From NCBI GenBank assembly GCA_026004935.1, contig BPKC01000001.1, positions 1,217,491 through 1,281,490 of the forward strand: DNA of 64,000 nt, written 5' to 3'. Every line of letters begins with the position of its first letter. Position 1 is the stretch's first letter. Below the pieces are notes generated by a model, which saw nothing but the letters and a program-made list of their open reading frames with translations, did no database searches and was not told the origin of the DNA. A program made the position numbers and the translations under genes. This document shows, piece by piece, positions 41,835-51,229 of this stretch. This stretch comes from Rhodothalassiaceae bacterium (GTDB taxonomy: Bacteria > Pseudomonadota > Alphaproteobacteria > Sphingomonadales > Rhodothalassiaceae).

Positions 41835-43199
41835 CTACCAGTCGATCTGGCCGCGGATGCCGAAGGCGTTGGTCGAGAAGCTGCGGGTGAGCGTGCCGTC
41901 GGATCCGAGTTTCACGCGTGTCGGGCTCGTGTCCACCTTCACACGGCCGTAGTTCACGAGGAAGCGCACATGGCTCACCGGGATCCAGGTGAAGCCCGCC
42001 AGCACCGCGTACTGGTTGCCGCCGGCGATTCCGGCGCGGTTGTCGGTGAGGTCCACCCAGTCGATGCCGAGATTGAGCTCGAGCGCGCCGAAACCGCCCT
42101 TGCCGAGGGGCTGCGCCGGCTTCGTGCGGTCCCAGATGCCCTCGCTCTTCTTGTAGCCGCGGGATTCGCCGGTCAGAATCCAGCCGAGCTGGGCGTAGCC
42201 GCCCTGGAAGCTCGCGTTCGCGAGACCGCCCGGACGGTTGGCGCGCAGCCGGCCGTATTCGCCGGTGAAGCTCACGGGGCCCCGCTGCGCCAGGATTTCG
42301 CCTCCGTAGAAGAGCGAATCCGAGACGTCGACGGTGCCGGTGTCGACGAAGCGGGTGTCGGTCGTGTGCAGGAAGGGCCGGGCCCTGAATCGGGAGATCG
42401 CCCCGGACTTGTCGCGGAACTCGAGCGAGCCGCCGAGCTGGATGAAACCGCCGCCGACGTCGAAGCGGTTGAAGGCGCGGCCGGCCAGCGCATAGCCGTT
42501 CTCCTCGTCATTGCCGCTCAGCGCACCGGTGGCATAGATGCCGGCCTTGACGCCCCAGGTCGCGCCGTGGCTGCTGACGCTGGCTCCCAGCTCGCGGTCG
42601 AAGCCGAAGGCGGAATTGAAGGCCGCGCGTTCCATGAAGGGCACGAAGCGCGAGGACGTCTCCTCGCCCGCCGACACGCCGGTCTTCTGGTGACCCAGCG
42701 TGAGCTTGATGCCGTCGATTCCCTTGTACTCCAGCAGCACGTCCTTGGCCGAGACCTTGTTGTCGGCGAAGTCGAACTCGGCCTTGTAGGCCCAGTCCGC
42801 GATCTCGCCCTCCACCCCGAGGCGCGCCCGGCGGAATTCAGTGGTGGTGCCGAGGCCGTTGTCGGGCGAGAAGTTCATGGCGCTGCCGGTGCCGATCCGG
42901 TCCGGATCGCCGACGATGCCGACATCCGTCTGGATCCGGCCGCGCAGCTTGAAATTCTTGAAACCGATGCCGGAAAACTGCGGCGCGCCCTTGGCCTCGA
43001 CCTTGAGATCATGCTTCTTCTGCTCCTCTTCGGTCTTCTGCAGGCGCTTCTCGATCTCCGCCATCTTCGCCTTGAGAGCCGCAAGCTCCGCCTTCAGCTC
43101 GTCCGCGCTCTGCGCAGTGGCGGGCGCGGCGGTTGCGGCGGTGATGGCCAGCGCGCTCGTCGCCGCCAGCGCGGCCAGTCCGGGCAACTTCTTCAACAT
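41835..43199 (-). CDS. Outer-membrane porin, OprO/OprP-like
   Basis: 454 residues from ATG 43199, chosen over 43220 for the AGGAGG just upstream. A signal peptide ends at about TAAPATAQS. A short coiled coil follows (DELKAELAALKAKMAEIEKRL, about 31-51) as in OprO/OprP and many trimeric alphaproteobacterial porins. The body is a barrel of alternating aromatic/glycine strands with TEFRRARLGVEGEIADWAYKAEFDFA, the diagnostic RRARLG...FD stretch, and it ends in W. Phosphate or polyphosphate specificity is only known for the Pseudomonas members and is not inferred here. Confidence 0.92.
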   Translation of the reverse strand: MLKKLPGLAALAATSALAITAATAAPATAQSADELKAELAALKAKMAEIEKRLQKTEEEQKKHDLKVEAKGAPQFSGIGFKNFKLRGRIQTDVGIVGDPDRIGTGSAMNFSPDNGLGTTTEFRRARLGVEGEIADWAYKAEFDFADNKVSAKDVLLEYKGIDGIKLTLGHQKTGVSAGEETSSRFVPFMERAAFNSAFGFDRELGASVSSHGATWGVKAGIYATGALSGNDEENGYALAGRAFNRFDVGGGFIQLGGSLEFRDKSGAISRFRARPFLHTTDTRFVDTGTVDVSDSLFYGGEILAQRGPVSFTGEYGRLRANRPGGLANASFQGGYAQLGWILTGESRGYKKSEGIWDRTKPAQPLGKGGFGALELNLGIDWVDLTDNRAGIAGGNQYAVLAGFTWIPVSHVRFLVNYGRVKVDTSPTRVKLGSDGTLTRSFSTNAFGIRGQIDW

Positions 43200-43329
43200 G
43201 CTTTTCCTCCTGGTCGTCATGGTGATGTCCGCCGGCGGCCGAGCGATGGCGCCGACCCGGCGGGACCGTCATGGCAGCGGCAGATGACAGAATGATGAAG
43301 GTGAAGACGCGCCGCGCGCGCCCCGAAGA

Positions 43330-43785
43330 TCAGCCTTCGTCCGGCGTGAAGGCGAGGCTCAGCGAATTGATGCAGTAGCGCAGGCCCGTGGGCGGCGGCC
43401 CGTCATCAAAGACGTGGCCGAGGTGGCTGTCGCAGCGCGCGCAGCGGATCTCGGTGCGGACCATGCCGTGGGAGCGGTCTGTCAGATGACGGATCGCCGC
43501 TTCGGAGACCGGCGCGAAGAAGGACGGCCAGCCGGAGCCCGAATCGAACTTGGTCTCGCTGCGGAAAAGCGGTGCGCCACAAGCCGCGCAGCGGAACAGA
43601 CCGGCGCGCTTTTCCGCGAGCAGAGCGCCGGTAAACGGCGGCTCGGTTCCGCCCATGCGGCAGACCGCAAAGCGCGCCTCGCCGAGCCGCCGCCGCCATT
43701 CCTCTTCGCTTTCGGCGAGCGGCAGCAGCCCCTCGTCATCGGGGCCGCCGCCGGAATCCCGCCTGTCGCGCCCGGTCTGCTCCAT
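43330..43785 (-). CDS. msrB: Peptide-methionine (R)-S-oxide reductase MsrB
   Basis: 151 residues. Reduces the R-epimer of methionine sulfoxide. Catalytic C138 lies in RYCINSLSL, and the zinc site is C66/C69 and C115/C118. [12 protein letters not shown] and [21 protein letters not shown] are standard. No resolving cysteine of the common C-terminal type is obvious apart from C42. It starts 4 bases after sppA on the same strand, so the pair is an operon. It fits the oxidative-damage theme seen elsewhere in the window but is not linked to the sigma locus. Confidence 0.96.
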   Translation of the reverse strand: MEQTGRDRRDSGGGPDDEGLLPLAESEEEWRRRLGEARFAVCRMGGTEPPFTGALLAEKRAGLFRCAACGAPLFRSETKFDSGSGWPSFFAPVSEAAIRHLTDRSHGMVRTEIRCARCDSHLGHVFDDGPPPTGLRYCINSLSLAFTPDEG

Positions 43786-43789
43786 CCCG

Positions 43790-45601
43790 CTAACGGACCT
43801 CGCAGCTTACGCACAGCGCATATGCGCCGCGCGGATCGGTGAAGATCGACAGGTGATCCGCGATCTCCCGCACCACCCGCGCCGGCTTGCGGTCGATGCC
43901 GAGGGCTCGTTCCGCGCCCGCGACGACCTGCGCCGTGTTCTGCGCCATCTGCATCAGCAGCTTGAGGAAGGGTGGGATCTCCTCCTCGACATGGCGGATG
44001 CGGTATCTCCCTTCCTCGAGCCCCGCAAGCCGGGCGGCCGCCGCCGCCGCATCCCTCAGATCGCCGAGGTTGTCGACGAGCCCGAGCTCCTTGGCCGTCG
44101 CGCCGGCCCAGACGCGGCCCTGGCCGATGCGGTCGACCTGCTCCTTCGTCATCTTGCGCCCTTCGGCGACGCGAGTGAGGAAGTCGTCATAGCCCTTCTC
44201 GATCACCTTCTGGATCACGGGCGCCATGCGCGGATTGAAGGGGCGCGCCGGGTGGAAGGCGTCCGCGAAGGGAGTGGTGCCGACGCCGTCGCTGTGGACG
44301 CCGAATTTGGCGGCCGTGTCCTCGAAGGTGAAGAAGAGGCCGAAGATGCCGATGGAGCCCGTGATCGTCGTCGGCTCCGCCCAGATCTCGTCGGAGGTCG
44401 ACGAGATCCAGTAGCCGCCGGACGCCGCAACCGAGCCCATCGACGCCACCACCGGCTTGCCCTCGGCCTTGGCGTCCAGCAGCGCCTGACGGATCAGCTC
44501 GCTGGCGAAGGCCGAGCCGCCGGGGCTGTTGACCCTGAGCACGATGGCCTTGACCTTGTCGTCTTTCGTGGCCTTGCGGATGAGAGGCACGATGCGCTCG
44601 GCGCCGGCCTCGTCGGGCTCGCCCTCGCCGTCGACGATGGCGCCCTCGACGGTGACGACGGCGATCGTCGCATCCGTCTTCGGCTCGTCCTTGTGGTCGA
44701 GGGCTCTGAGATACCCGGCCAGATCGACGCGCGGATACTTGTCGCCTTCCCTGCCGAGCTTTTCGGCGATGCCCTTCTTCATCTCCTCGTGGGTTTTCAG
44801 CGCATCGACGAGCTTGGCATCCAGCGCAAGGCGGGCCAGGTCGCCGTTTGCCGCCACCACGGCCTGATCGAGATTGTCGACGAGATTGACGAGGGCGGCG
44901 CGCTCGATGCCGCGGCCTTGCGCGACCGCGTCCAGGAAGGCATCCCACAGCACCGACAGGAAGGCCCGGTTCGCCTCCTTCGCCTCGGGCGACATGTCGT
45001 TGCGGATGAAGGGTTCGACCGCCGACTTGTAGGTGCCGACCTTGAAGACGTGAACGTTCACCCCGGCCTTCTGCAGCCCTTCCGCGAAATAGAGCGGGTA
45101 GGAGCCGTAGCCCGTCGTCATCACCGCGCCTTCGGGATGCATCCAGATCTCGTCCGCCGCGCTGGCGACCAGATACTGCTGCTGGTCAAAACTGTCGCCC
45201 ACGGCGATCACGGGCTTGCCGCTCTCGCGGAATTCCTTGACCGCCCGGCGGATCTCGTGGGCCGCGGCGATGCCGTCCAGCTCCAGCTTGTCAAGGGAGA
45301 GCACGAGCAGCCTGATGCGGTCGTCATCCTTCGCGGCGCGGATGGCGCGCAGGACGTCGCGCAGCAGAACCGTCTTCGGCTGGGCCGACGGCGGGAAGGC
45401 GAAGGGGTTGAAGAGCACCGGCCGCTCGCGCAGCGTCCCCTCCGGCGCGATCGCCAGCGCCGCATCCTTCGGCACCGAGGGCGTCGGCCGCTTGAGCGCA
45501 CCGCCCGCCAGTGCCGCGAACAGCGCAAACAGGATGATGAACAGGGCGAGCGTGTTGAAGGCCTTGATGGCCGACCAGACGTAGCCCAGAATCCGCTTCA
45601 T
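43790..45601 (-). CDS. sppA: Signal peptide peptidase SppA, long (67K) type
   Basis: 603 residues, the tandem-domain form. It degrades cleaved signal peptides in the inner membrane. An N-terminal anchor helix occupies about 14-36. The dyad is split between domains as in E. coli: general base K192 in [11 protein letters not shown] (N-terminal domain) and nucleophile S394 in [15 protein letters not shown] (C-terminal domain). [16 protein letters not shown] and ITGSIGIFG are also canonical. ATG 45601 has AGGAGGAG just upstream. Downstream msrB is co-transcribed. Confidence 0.96.
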   Translation of the reverse strand: MKRILGYVWSAIKAFNTLALFIILFALFAALAGGALKRPTPSVPKDAALAIAPEGTLRERPVLFNPFAFPPSAQPKTVLLRDVLRAIRAAKDDDRIRLLVLSLDKLELDGIAAAHEIRRAVKEFRESGKPVIAVGDSFDQQQYLVASAADEIWMHPEGAVMTTGYGSYPLYFAEGLQKAGVNVHVFKVGTYKSAVEPFIRNDMSPEAKEANRAFLSVLWDAFLDAVAQGRGIERAALVNLVDNLDQAVVAANGDLARLALDAKLVDALKTHEEMKKGIAEKLGREGDKYPRVDLAGYLRALDHKDEPKTDATIAVVTVEGAIVDGEGEPDEAGAERIVPLIRKATKDDKVKAIVLRVNSPGGSAFASELIRQALLDAKAEGKPVVASMGSVAASGGYWISSTSDEIWAEPTTITGSIGIFGLFFTFEDTAAKFGVHSDGVGTTPFADAFHPARPFNPRMAPVIQKVIEKGYDDFLTRVAEGRKMTKEQVDRIGQGRVWAGATAKELGLVDNLGDLRDAAAAAARLAGLEEGRYRIRHVEEEIPPFLKLLMQMAQNTAQVVAGAERALGIDRKPARVVREIADHLSIFTDPRGAYALCVSCEVR

Positions 45602-45649
45602 GTCGCTCCTCCTTCAGACCGTCCGCCCTGCGCCGCGCCTTGACCGCCG

Positions 45650-47017
45650 TCATTCGGCCGCGGAGCTGCGCAGGTCTCGGGTGCCGTCGTCCTCTTCTTC
45701 CGGTGGATGGGCGCCGGCGATCGCAAGAAGCTCGTCGCGTCGCGCGATCTTGACGCGCGGGCGGATGCCGCCGCCGCGGCGCTCCTCCTCCGCCTCGATC
45801 CTCTTCCAGTCGCGAAAGCGCACGACCGGCTTGTGGCGCGCCGCGAGCAGCCGCCGCAGCCCGGCGCGGCCCGGCCGGCCGCCGGGCTCCACCTCGGCGA
45901 GCAAGCGGTCCGCGATCTCGGCGCCATCCGGCTTGTTGGTGCCGATCGTGCCCGTCGGCCCGCGCCGCGCCCAGCCCGCCGCGTAGATCCGCTCGCGGAT
46001 GCGCCCGTCCTCGTTCACGAAGCAGCCGCGGCGCGGATCATAGGGCAGGCCCGCGATCGGCGTGCTGCGGTAGCCGATGCAGGGGACGACGAGGCCGCAG
46101 GGGATGTCGAACATCTCGCCGGTGCCGACCGCGCGGCCGTCCGCCTCGACCCGCGTGCGCTCGAGCCTGAGGCCCTCCACCCGCCTCTCGCCCAGGACCG
46201 CGACCGGGCGCGCATAGAAGAGGATGTGGATGCGCACCGGCTTGTCCCCGGGCCGGTTCGCCGCGTAGGCGCGCAGGATCTCCATCACCTTGCGGTGGCC
46301 GGGATCGAGCGCCGCATCCGAATCCTCCGGTGGCAGCTGCGCCGGATCGACGAGAGGCACGGCCCGCTTCAGCTCCCCCAGCTCGCCGAGCTCCTTCGGC
46401 GTGAACTTCGCCTCATGGGGGCCGCGACGGCCGATCATGTAGAGATCCCGGAGCGGGCTTCTTGCGATGCGCAGCGCCGCCTCGGGGTTGATGTCGCTTG
46501 CGGCCAGCTCCTCTTCGGTCTTCGCGAGAATCCGCACGACGTCGACGGCGACATTGCCATGGCCGATGACGGCCGCCGCCTCGATGTCGAGGTCGACATC
46601 GAGATCGCAGAAGTCCGGATGGCAATTGTACCAGCCGACGAAGGCCGCCGAGCCGATGACGCCCTTCAGATCCGCGCCCGGCACCTCGAAGGGCCGGTCG
46701 GCGCCGGCGCCGCAGCTGATGACGACGGCATCGAAGAGCTCCAGGAGCTCGTCCAGCGTCACGTCGCGGCCGACCTCGACATTGCCGAAAAAGGACACCT
46801 CCGGGCGCATGGCCGTCTTCTCGTAGCGGCGGTAGACGGCCTTGATGGACTGGTGATCGGGCGCCACCCCGAAGCGGATGAGGCCGTAGGGCGTGGGCAG
46901 GCGGTCGATCATCGCGATCTCGACGGGCCGGCCGCTCGCGAGCAGCCGCTCGGCCGTGTAATAGCCCGCCGGTCCGGCCCCGACGATGGCGACCGTCAGC
47001 GGCTGTTCGTTGCTCAT
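45650..47017 (-). CDS. Ferredoxin/adrenodoxin-NADP+ reductase, FprA-like
   Basis: 455 residues from ATG 47017 (GGGGGAGAAG upstream). The in-frame extension to 47266 is unsupported. It has an FAD-binding VAIVGAGPAGYYTAERLL, then RFGVAPDHQSIK, an NADP-binding AVIGHGNVAVDVVRIL, the IGRRGPHEAKFTPKEL block diagnostic of the adrenodoxin-reductase group, and GWARRGPTGTIGTNKPDG near the end. It transfers electrons between NADPH and a ferredoxin. A C-terminal extension of about 60 residues past the core is rich in Arg/Glu. No ferredoxin gene is adjacent. Confidence 0.92.
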   Translation of the reverse strand: MSNEQPLTVAIVGAGPAGYYTAERLLASGRPVEIAMIDRLPTPYGLIRFGVAPDHQSIKAVYRRYEKTAMRPEVSFFGNVEVGRDVTLDELLELFDAVVISCGAGADRPFEVPGADLKGVIGSAAFVGWYNCHPDFCDLDVDLDIEAAAVIGHGNVAVDVVRILAKTEEELAASDINPEAALRIARSPLRDLYMIGRRGPHEAKFTPKELGELGELKRAVPLVDPAQLPPEDSDAALDPGHRKVMEILRAYAANRPGDKPVRIHILFYARPVAVLGERRVEGLRLERTRVEADGRAVGTGEMFDIPCGLVVPCIGYRSTPIAGLPYDPRRGCFVNEDGRIRERIYAAGWARRGPTGTIGTNKPDGAEIADRLLAEVEPGGRPGRAGLRRLLAARHKPVVRFRDWKRIEAEEERRGGGIRPRVKIARRDELLAIAGAHPPEEEDDGTRDLRSSAAE

Positions 47018-47151
47018 CTTCTCCCCCTTGCGGCGAGACGGATGGGCATGTCTCCTCCCTTCAGGCTCGCTTGGCGAAGCTTGCCATGGCGGCCCGGCGA
47101 ATGCGAGAGAAAAATGACGCAGTCTCCTGCACCTGGGCAAGGGGCCGATCC

Positions 47152-48351
47152 ATGGGCGAAGAGAACGGCGGCCGGCCGATCCATGTCGCGCATGTGCTGC
47201 TTGCGATGGACATCGGCGGCATGGAGAAGGGCGTGCTGACGCTGCTCGAGCGCCTCGATCCGGCACGGTTCCGCCAGACGCTCATCTGTCTTGCCGACAT
47301 CCATCCCGAGCTGCGCCCGCGCGTGGAGGCGAGCGGCGCCGGGGTCCACAGCCTCCACAAGGCGCCCTTCCGCCGCGACGAGGCGGTGCTGTGGCGGCTG
47401 TGGCGGCTGCTGCGGCGCATCGGCCCCCACATCGTCCACAGCCGCAACTATCCGGCCATCGATGCGGCCTGGGTCGCGGCGCTGGCCGGCGTGCCGCGGC
47501 GCATCCATGGCGAGCACGGCCGGCGCGCGGACCAGCTCGGCGGGATCAGCCGTCGCGAGCGCTGGCGTCGGCGGCTCGCCCGCCGCTTCACCCACCATTA
47601 CGTGGCGCTGGGCGAGGATCTCGGGCGCTTTCTCGTGGCCGAGGCGGGCGCGGATCCGCGCCGGGTTTCGATCCTGTACAATGGCGTCGACTGCGGCCGT
47701 TTCCATCCCGTCGCCGATGCAACCGGACGGGCGCGGGCGCGCGGGGCGCTCGCCGCCTATGCCGCCGAGCCCGTGGCGGGGCGGATCGCCGATCCGCGCA
47801 CCGTCCTCATCGGCAGCGTCGGCCGGCTCGACCCCGTGAAGGATTATGGCCGGCTGGTCGCCGCGCTCGCGGGGCTCGAGGCGCCATGGCGCGAGCAGGT
47901 GGTGGGCGTGCTCGTCGGCGACGGGCCGGAGCGGCTGCGGCTCGAGGAACTGGCGCGCGAGGCGGGCCTCGGCGACCGGTTTCTCGTCACCGGGCGTGCG
48001 AGCGACACGGCCGAGCTCCTGCGCGCATTCGACATCTTCGTCCTGCCGTCGCGCTTCGAGGGGCTGTCGAACGCGCTGCTCGAGGCGATGGCGACGGGTC
48101 TGCCGATCGTCGCCACCGCCGTCGGCGGCACGCCGGAGCTGGTCACGGCCGGGGTGTCCGCGGAGCTCGTGCCGCCGGGCGACGAGGCGGCGCTGCGGGA
48201 TGCCCTTGGCGCTCTGCTCGCCGATCCGGCGCGCCGCGCCGCGCTCGGCAACCACGCGCTCGCTCGCGCACGCGGACGCTTTTCCGTGGATGCCTTCGTC
48301 GCCTCCTGCGCCGCGCTCTACGAGCGGCTTGCACCCGCCGCGCTGAAGTGA
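47152..48351 (+). CDS. GT4-family glycosyltransferase (TIGR03088-like)
   Basis: 399 residues from ATG 47152 (AAGGGG upstream). GT-B fold with N-terminal HVLLAMDIGGMEKGVLTLLERL and PHIVHSRNYPAIDA, then the C-terminal sugar-nucleotide site GSVGRLDPVKDYGRLV, VLVGDGPERLRLE and LPSRFEGLSNALLEAMA (E-x7-E motif). The VHSRN and RIHGEHGR positions resemble the PEP-CTERM/exosortase-associated sugar transferases. No exosortase or polysaccharide locus is visible here, so the product is unknown. Converges on the vapC gene with a 12-base gap. Confidence 0.88.
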   Translation: MGEENGGRPIHVAHVLLAMDIGGMEKGVLTLLERLDPARFRQTLICLADIHPELRPRVEASGAGVHSLHKAPFRRDEAVLWRLWRLLRRIGPHIVHSRNYPAIDAAWVAALAGVPRRIHGEHGRRADQLGGISRRERWRRRLARRFTHHYVALGEDLGRFLVAEAGADPRRVSILYNGVDCGRFHPVADATGRARARGALAAYAAEPVAGRIADPRTVLIGSVGRLDPVKDYGRLVAALAGLEAPWREQVVGVLVGDGPERLRLEELAREAGLGDRFLVTGRASDTAELLRAFDIFVLPSRFEGLSNALLEAMATGLPIVATAVGGTPELVTAGVSAELVPPGDEAALRDALGALLADPARRAALGNHALARARGRFSVDAFVASCAALYERLAPAALK

Positions 48352-48363
48352 GGAACCGTCCGT

Positions 48364-48732
48364 TCACAGGCGATAGGGGACGACGAGCAGGTTCGTGGTG
48401 CCCGCAAATGCCCGCTCATCCCGGCTGATGAGGGGGGCGGCCAGCTCTTCAGCCGTCGCCAGAACGATTGCGTCCGGGAGCTTCATGCGGTGCGCCCGGC
48501 GCAGTCTCGCCGCACGCCGGGCAAGCGGGCCGTCGATCTCCATGCGCTCGAAGCGGGCGAGGAAGCCTTCGAGATCCCGCTCATCCTGCGCATCTCTGGC
48601 GCCTGCGAGAACCTCGATCCAGGAAATCACGCTGATTGCAGGGGCCGTGAAGTTTGCGAGGGTGCGTTCCGCCTTCTCGATGCCCACCAGATAGTCGATC
48701 AGAATGTTGGTATCGAGGACGGCGTCAATCAT
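48364..48732 (-). CDS. vapC: PIN-domain toxin, VapC family
   Basis: 122 residues from ATG 48732. Probable RNase toxin. Four acidic positions of the PIN site are in place: the Asp of AVLDTNILIDYL (D7), Glu of SWIEVLAGA, Asp of KLPDAIVLAT and a late Asp in ISRDERAF. The start overlaps the antitoxin stop by 8 bases, which is typical of a co-translated module. Unlike the remnant at 11611 this copy appears complete. Confidence 0.93.
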   Translation of the reverse strand: MIDAVLDTNILIDYLVGIEKAERTLANFTAPAISVISWIEVLAGARDAQDERDLEGFLARFERMEIDGPLARRAARLRRAHRMKLPDAIVLATAEELAAPLISRDERAFAGTTNLLVVPYRL

Positions 48733-48946
48733 CCCATTCCTCGCGCAGGCGCCGCTGCCAGGCCAGACCGTCGCGAATCCCCCGGTCCCGCCAGGCGCCG
48801 AACATGCCGCGCCGCTCAGCCGCCTCCGACGAGAGGTAGATGCGGATGGCGTGCCGGATGGCCTCCGCACGCGAGATGCCCCGCCTTCGGGCCACCGCGT
48901 CAAGGCGGGCCGCAAGTTCCTCGGGAATGGTGACGATCGTCCGCAT
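48725..48946 (-). CDS. vapB: Ribbon-helix-helix antitoxin, VapB-type
   Basis: 73 residues. The N-terminal MRTIVTIPEELAARLDAVARRRGISRAEAIRHAI is a ribbon-helix-helix (CopG/Arc) DNA-binding domain. The C-terminal AWRDRGIRDGLAWQRRLREEW is the likely toxin-binding tail. It heads the module and should autoregulate it through the GATATC-bearing site just upstream of its start. RHH-plus-PIN pairings are common. Confidence 0.9.
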   Translation of the reverse strand: MRTIVTIPEELAARLDAVARRRGISRAEAIRHAIRIYLSSEAAERRGMFGAWRDRGIRDGLAWQRRLREEWDD

Positions 48947-48949
48947 GGT

Positions 48950-48970
48950 TGATATCTACTGGTGATATCA
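48950..48970 (-). promoter_or_regulatory. Operator of the VapBC module
   Basis: Two GATATC palindromes (48951-48956 and 48964-48969), 7 bases apart, lie directly upstream of the antitoxin ATG at 48946. This is the spacing expected for an RHH dimer pair. They probably overlap the -10 region. Confidence 0.6.
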
Positions 48971-49124
48971 TCGGCCGTCAAGCATCGCGCCCCGGCAGGG
49001 CCAGCCGCTGGCGGCAGGTGGCGGGCGCGGGCGCTGGATCGAGGGGCGGGGCGGCGTTAGGCTTGCCGCCGCCCGCTCCGCCGCCGATCGCGGCGGGAGC
49101 CGCAGCCCCCGGGGAGAGGAAGCC

Positions 49125-50351
49125 ATGGACTTCGCCTATTCCGAACGCTGCCTGCATTACCTTGAACGCGTGCGCGCCTTCATGGAGGAGCACATCTACC
49201 CGAACGAGGATGCGATCCGCGCCGAAATCGCGGAAGGCGACCGCTGGCAGCCCAGCCGGATCATCGAGGAGCTGAAGGCGAAGGCGAAGGCGGAAGGGCT
49301 GTGGAACCTCTTCCTGCCGGACCCCGAGCTGGGGGCGGGGCTCAGCAATGTCGACTATGCGCCGATCGCGGAAGAGATGGGCCGCTCTCCGTTCGCGCCC
49401 GAGGTCTTCAACTGCTCGGCGCCCGATACCGGCAACATGGAGGTGCTCTGGCGCTACGGCAGCCCGGAGCAGAAGGAGCGCTGGCTGAAGCCCCTGCTGG
49501 ACGGCGAGATCCGCTCAGCCTTCGCGATGACGGAGCCGGAGGTGGCCTCATCCGACGCCCGCAACATCCGCGCCTCGATCCGGCGCGAGGGCGAGGAATA
49601 CGTCATCAACGGCCGCAAGTGGTGGACGAGCGGGGCGGGCGACCCGCGCTGCAAGGTGCTCATCTTCATGGGCCAGAGCGATCCGGACAATCCGGACCCC
49701 TACCGCCGCCAGTCCATGATCATCGTGCCGATGGATGCGCCGGGGATCCATGTGCGGCGGATGCTGCCGGTGTTCGGCTACGACGATGCGCCGCACGGCC
49801 ATGCGGAGATCGACTTCGAGAATGTCCGCGTGCCGGCATCCAACATGATCCTCGGCGAGGGCAGGGGCTTCGAGATCGCCCAGGGCCGCCTGGGACCCGG
49901 GCGCATCCACCACTGCATGCGGCTCATCGGGCTCGCCGAGCGGATGCTCGAGAAGATGGTCCGGCGGCTGTCGGAACGCGAGGCCTTCGGCAAACCCATC
50001 ATCCAGCACTCGGTGTGGGAGGAGCGGATCGCCGAATCCCGCATCCTCATCGACCAGGCCCGGCTGCTGACGTTGAAGGCCGCCTGGATGATGGACACGG
50101 TGGGCAACAAGGCCGCGCGCAAGGAGATCGCGATGATCAAGGTCGCGGCGCCCAACATGGCCTGCCGGGTGATCGACTGGGCGATCCAGGCCCACGGCGG
50201 CGGCGGCGTTGCCGACGACTTCGGAACGGCCTACGCCTATGCGGGTGCGCGCACGCTCAGAATCGCGGACGGCCCCGACGAGGTCCACCGCGCCCAGATC
50301 GCCCGCCTCGAGGCGCGCGAGGCGGCCGGCCGCAACCGCCGCCAGGCTTGA
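49125..50351 (+). CDS. Acyl-CoA dehydrogenase, ACAD10/11-like
   Basis: 408 residues. ATG 49125 preceded by GGGGAGAGGA. Fold motifs: [57 protein letters not shown], and the C-terminal [24 protein letters not shown] followed by [11 protein letters not shown]. The last block is characteristic of the ACAD10/11 group, where a dehydrogenase-fold enzyme acts with a kinase domain on 4-hydroxyacyl-CoA. Here the kinase-like partner could be the gene at 25089, not adjacent. Alone in its operon. Confidence 0.93.
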   Translation: MDFAYSERCLHYLERVRAFMEEHIYPNEDAIRAEIAEGDRWQPSRIIEELKAKAKAEGLWNLFLPDPELGAGLSNVDYAPIAEEMGRSPFAPEVFNCSAPDTGNMEVLWRYGSPEQKERWLKPLLDGEIRSAFAMTEPEVASSDARNIRASIRREGEEYVINGRKWWTSGAGDPRCKVLIFMGQSDPDNPDPYRRQSMIIVPMDAPGIHVRRMLPVFGYDDAPHGHAEIDFENVRVPASNMILGEGRGFEIAQGRLGPGRIHHCMRLIGLAERMLEKMVRRLSEREAFGKPIIQHSVWEERIAESRILIDQARLLTLKAAWMMDTVGNKAARKEIAMIKVAAPNMACRVIDWAIQAHGGGGVADDFGTAYAYAGARTLRIADGPDEVHRAQIARLEAREAAGRNRRQA

Positions 50352-50423
50352 GTGCTGCGGTCGAACGGTTTTGGCGTCGGGCGATCTTTTCCGTGGCCGG
50401 ATGACCTGCATGTCCTGCCGTGT

Positions 50424-51083
50424 TCAACCCAGCACCCGGCGCAGGAACTGCGCGCCGACCTCCAGCCCGTCCGGGGCGATGGCGTGCGGCGTGTTGCGGC
50501 TGACGTGCCAGGCGACGGGCACGCGCAGCGCCTCCAGCGCGCCCAGCGCCTCGAACATCATCCACGCGGGCACGACCGGGTCCTGGTCGCCATGGACGAG
50601 CTGGACCGGCGGGCGGGCGCGGATCTCGTCCATCAGCATGCCGATGCGCGCGAGCGCGCCCGAGTAGCCGAGCACGCCGGCAAGCTGCGGCCGGAAGCGG
50701 AGCCCGACGTGGAGGGCCAGCATCGTGCCCTGGCTGAAGCCGACGAGCACGCAGCGCTCGGGCGCCAGCGCGAAGCGGGCGAGCTGCTCCTCGATGTAGT
50801 GCATAACGACGGGCCCCGCCTGCGCCACGCCCCGGTCGCGCTCCTCGCGCGAGAGGGTGGAGAGCGGGAACCACTGGTAGCCGCCCGGCGCGCCGGGGCA
50901 GGGCGCGATCGCATGGGGCGAAAGGAACTGCGCACCCGGCAGCGCCCTGGCGAAGGGCGCGGCGAGCTGGATCAGATCGTCGCCGTTCGAGCCGTAGCCG
51001 TGCAGGAAGATCACCAGGCTGTCCGGTGCGCCGCCGGATGCCGGGGGCCGCTCAGGGCCCGCAAGCCGCACGGGTCGATCCAT
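50424..51083 (-). CDS. Carboxylesterase/phospholipase-like alpha/beta hydrolase
   Basis: 219 residues from ATG 51083 (GGAAAGG upstream). Compact esterase of the phospholipase/carboxylesterase (acyl-protein thioesterase-like) type: LVIFLHGYGSNGDDLI, nucleophile in LVGFSQGTML, VHGDQDPVVP with the Asp, and NTPHAIAPDG with the His. All three catalytic residues are in the expected order. No signal peptide. It diverges from gluQ 146 bases away. Confidence 0.92.
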   Translation of the reverse strand: MDRPVRLAGPERPPASGGAPDSLVIFLHGYGSNGDDLIQLAAPFARALPGAQFLSPHAIAPCPGAPGGYQWFPLSTLSREERDRGVAQAGPVVMHYIEEQLARFALAPERCVLVGFSQGTMLALHVGLRFRPQLAGVLGYSGALARIGMLMDEIRARPPVQLVHGDQDPVVPAWMMFEALGALEALRVPVAWHVSRNTPHAIAPDGLEVGAQFLRRVLG

Positions 51084-51229
51084 GCTCGCAGCCTTTCCCG
51101 CCTGTCGTCTCGCCGCCGCCCCGCGCGGGGCTTGCGGCCACCGGCGGGAGCGCGGCAAGAGATGCCGGAGCCGCAGCACAGAGGCAAGCCCCTTGCACCC
51201 GCACGAAGAAGGGAGCCCGGACAGGCGTC

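Noticed and set aside
43550-45643. 697-residue plus-strand ORF opposite msrB and sppA
   Set aside because: Shadow of sppA. The minus-strand frame has the catalytic dyad and a strong ribosome site.
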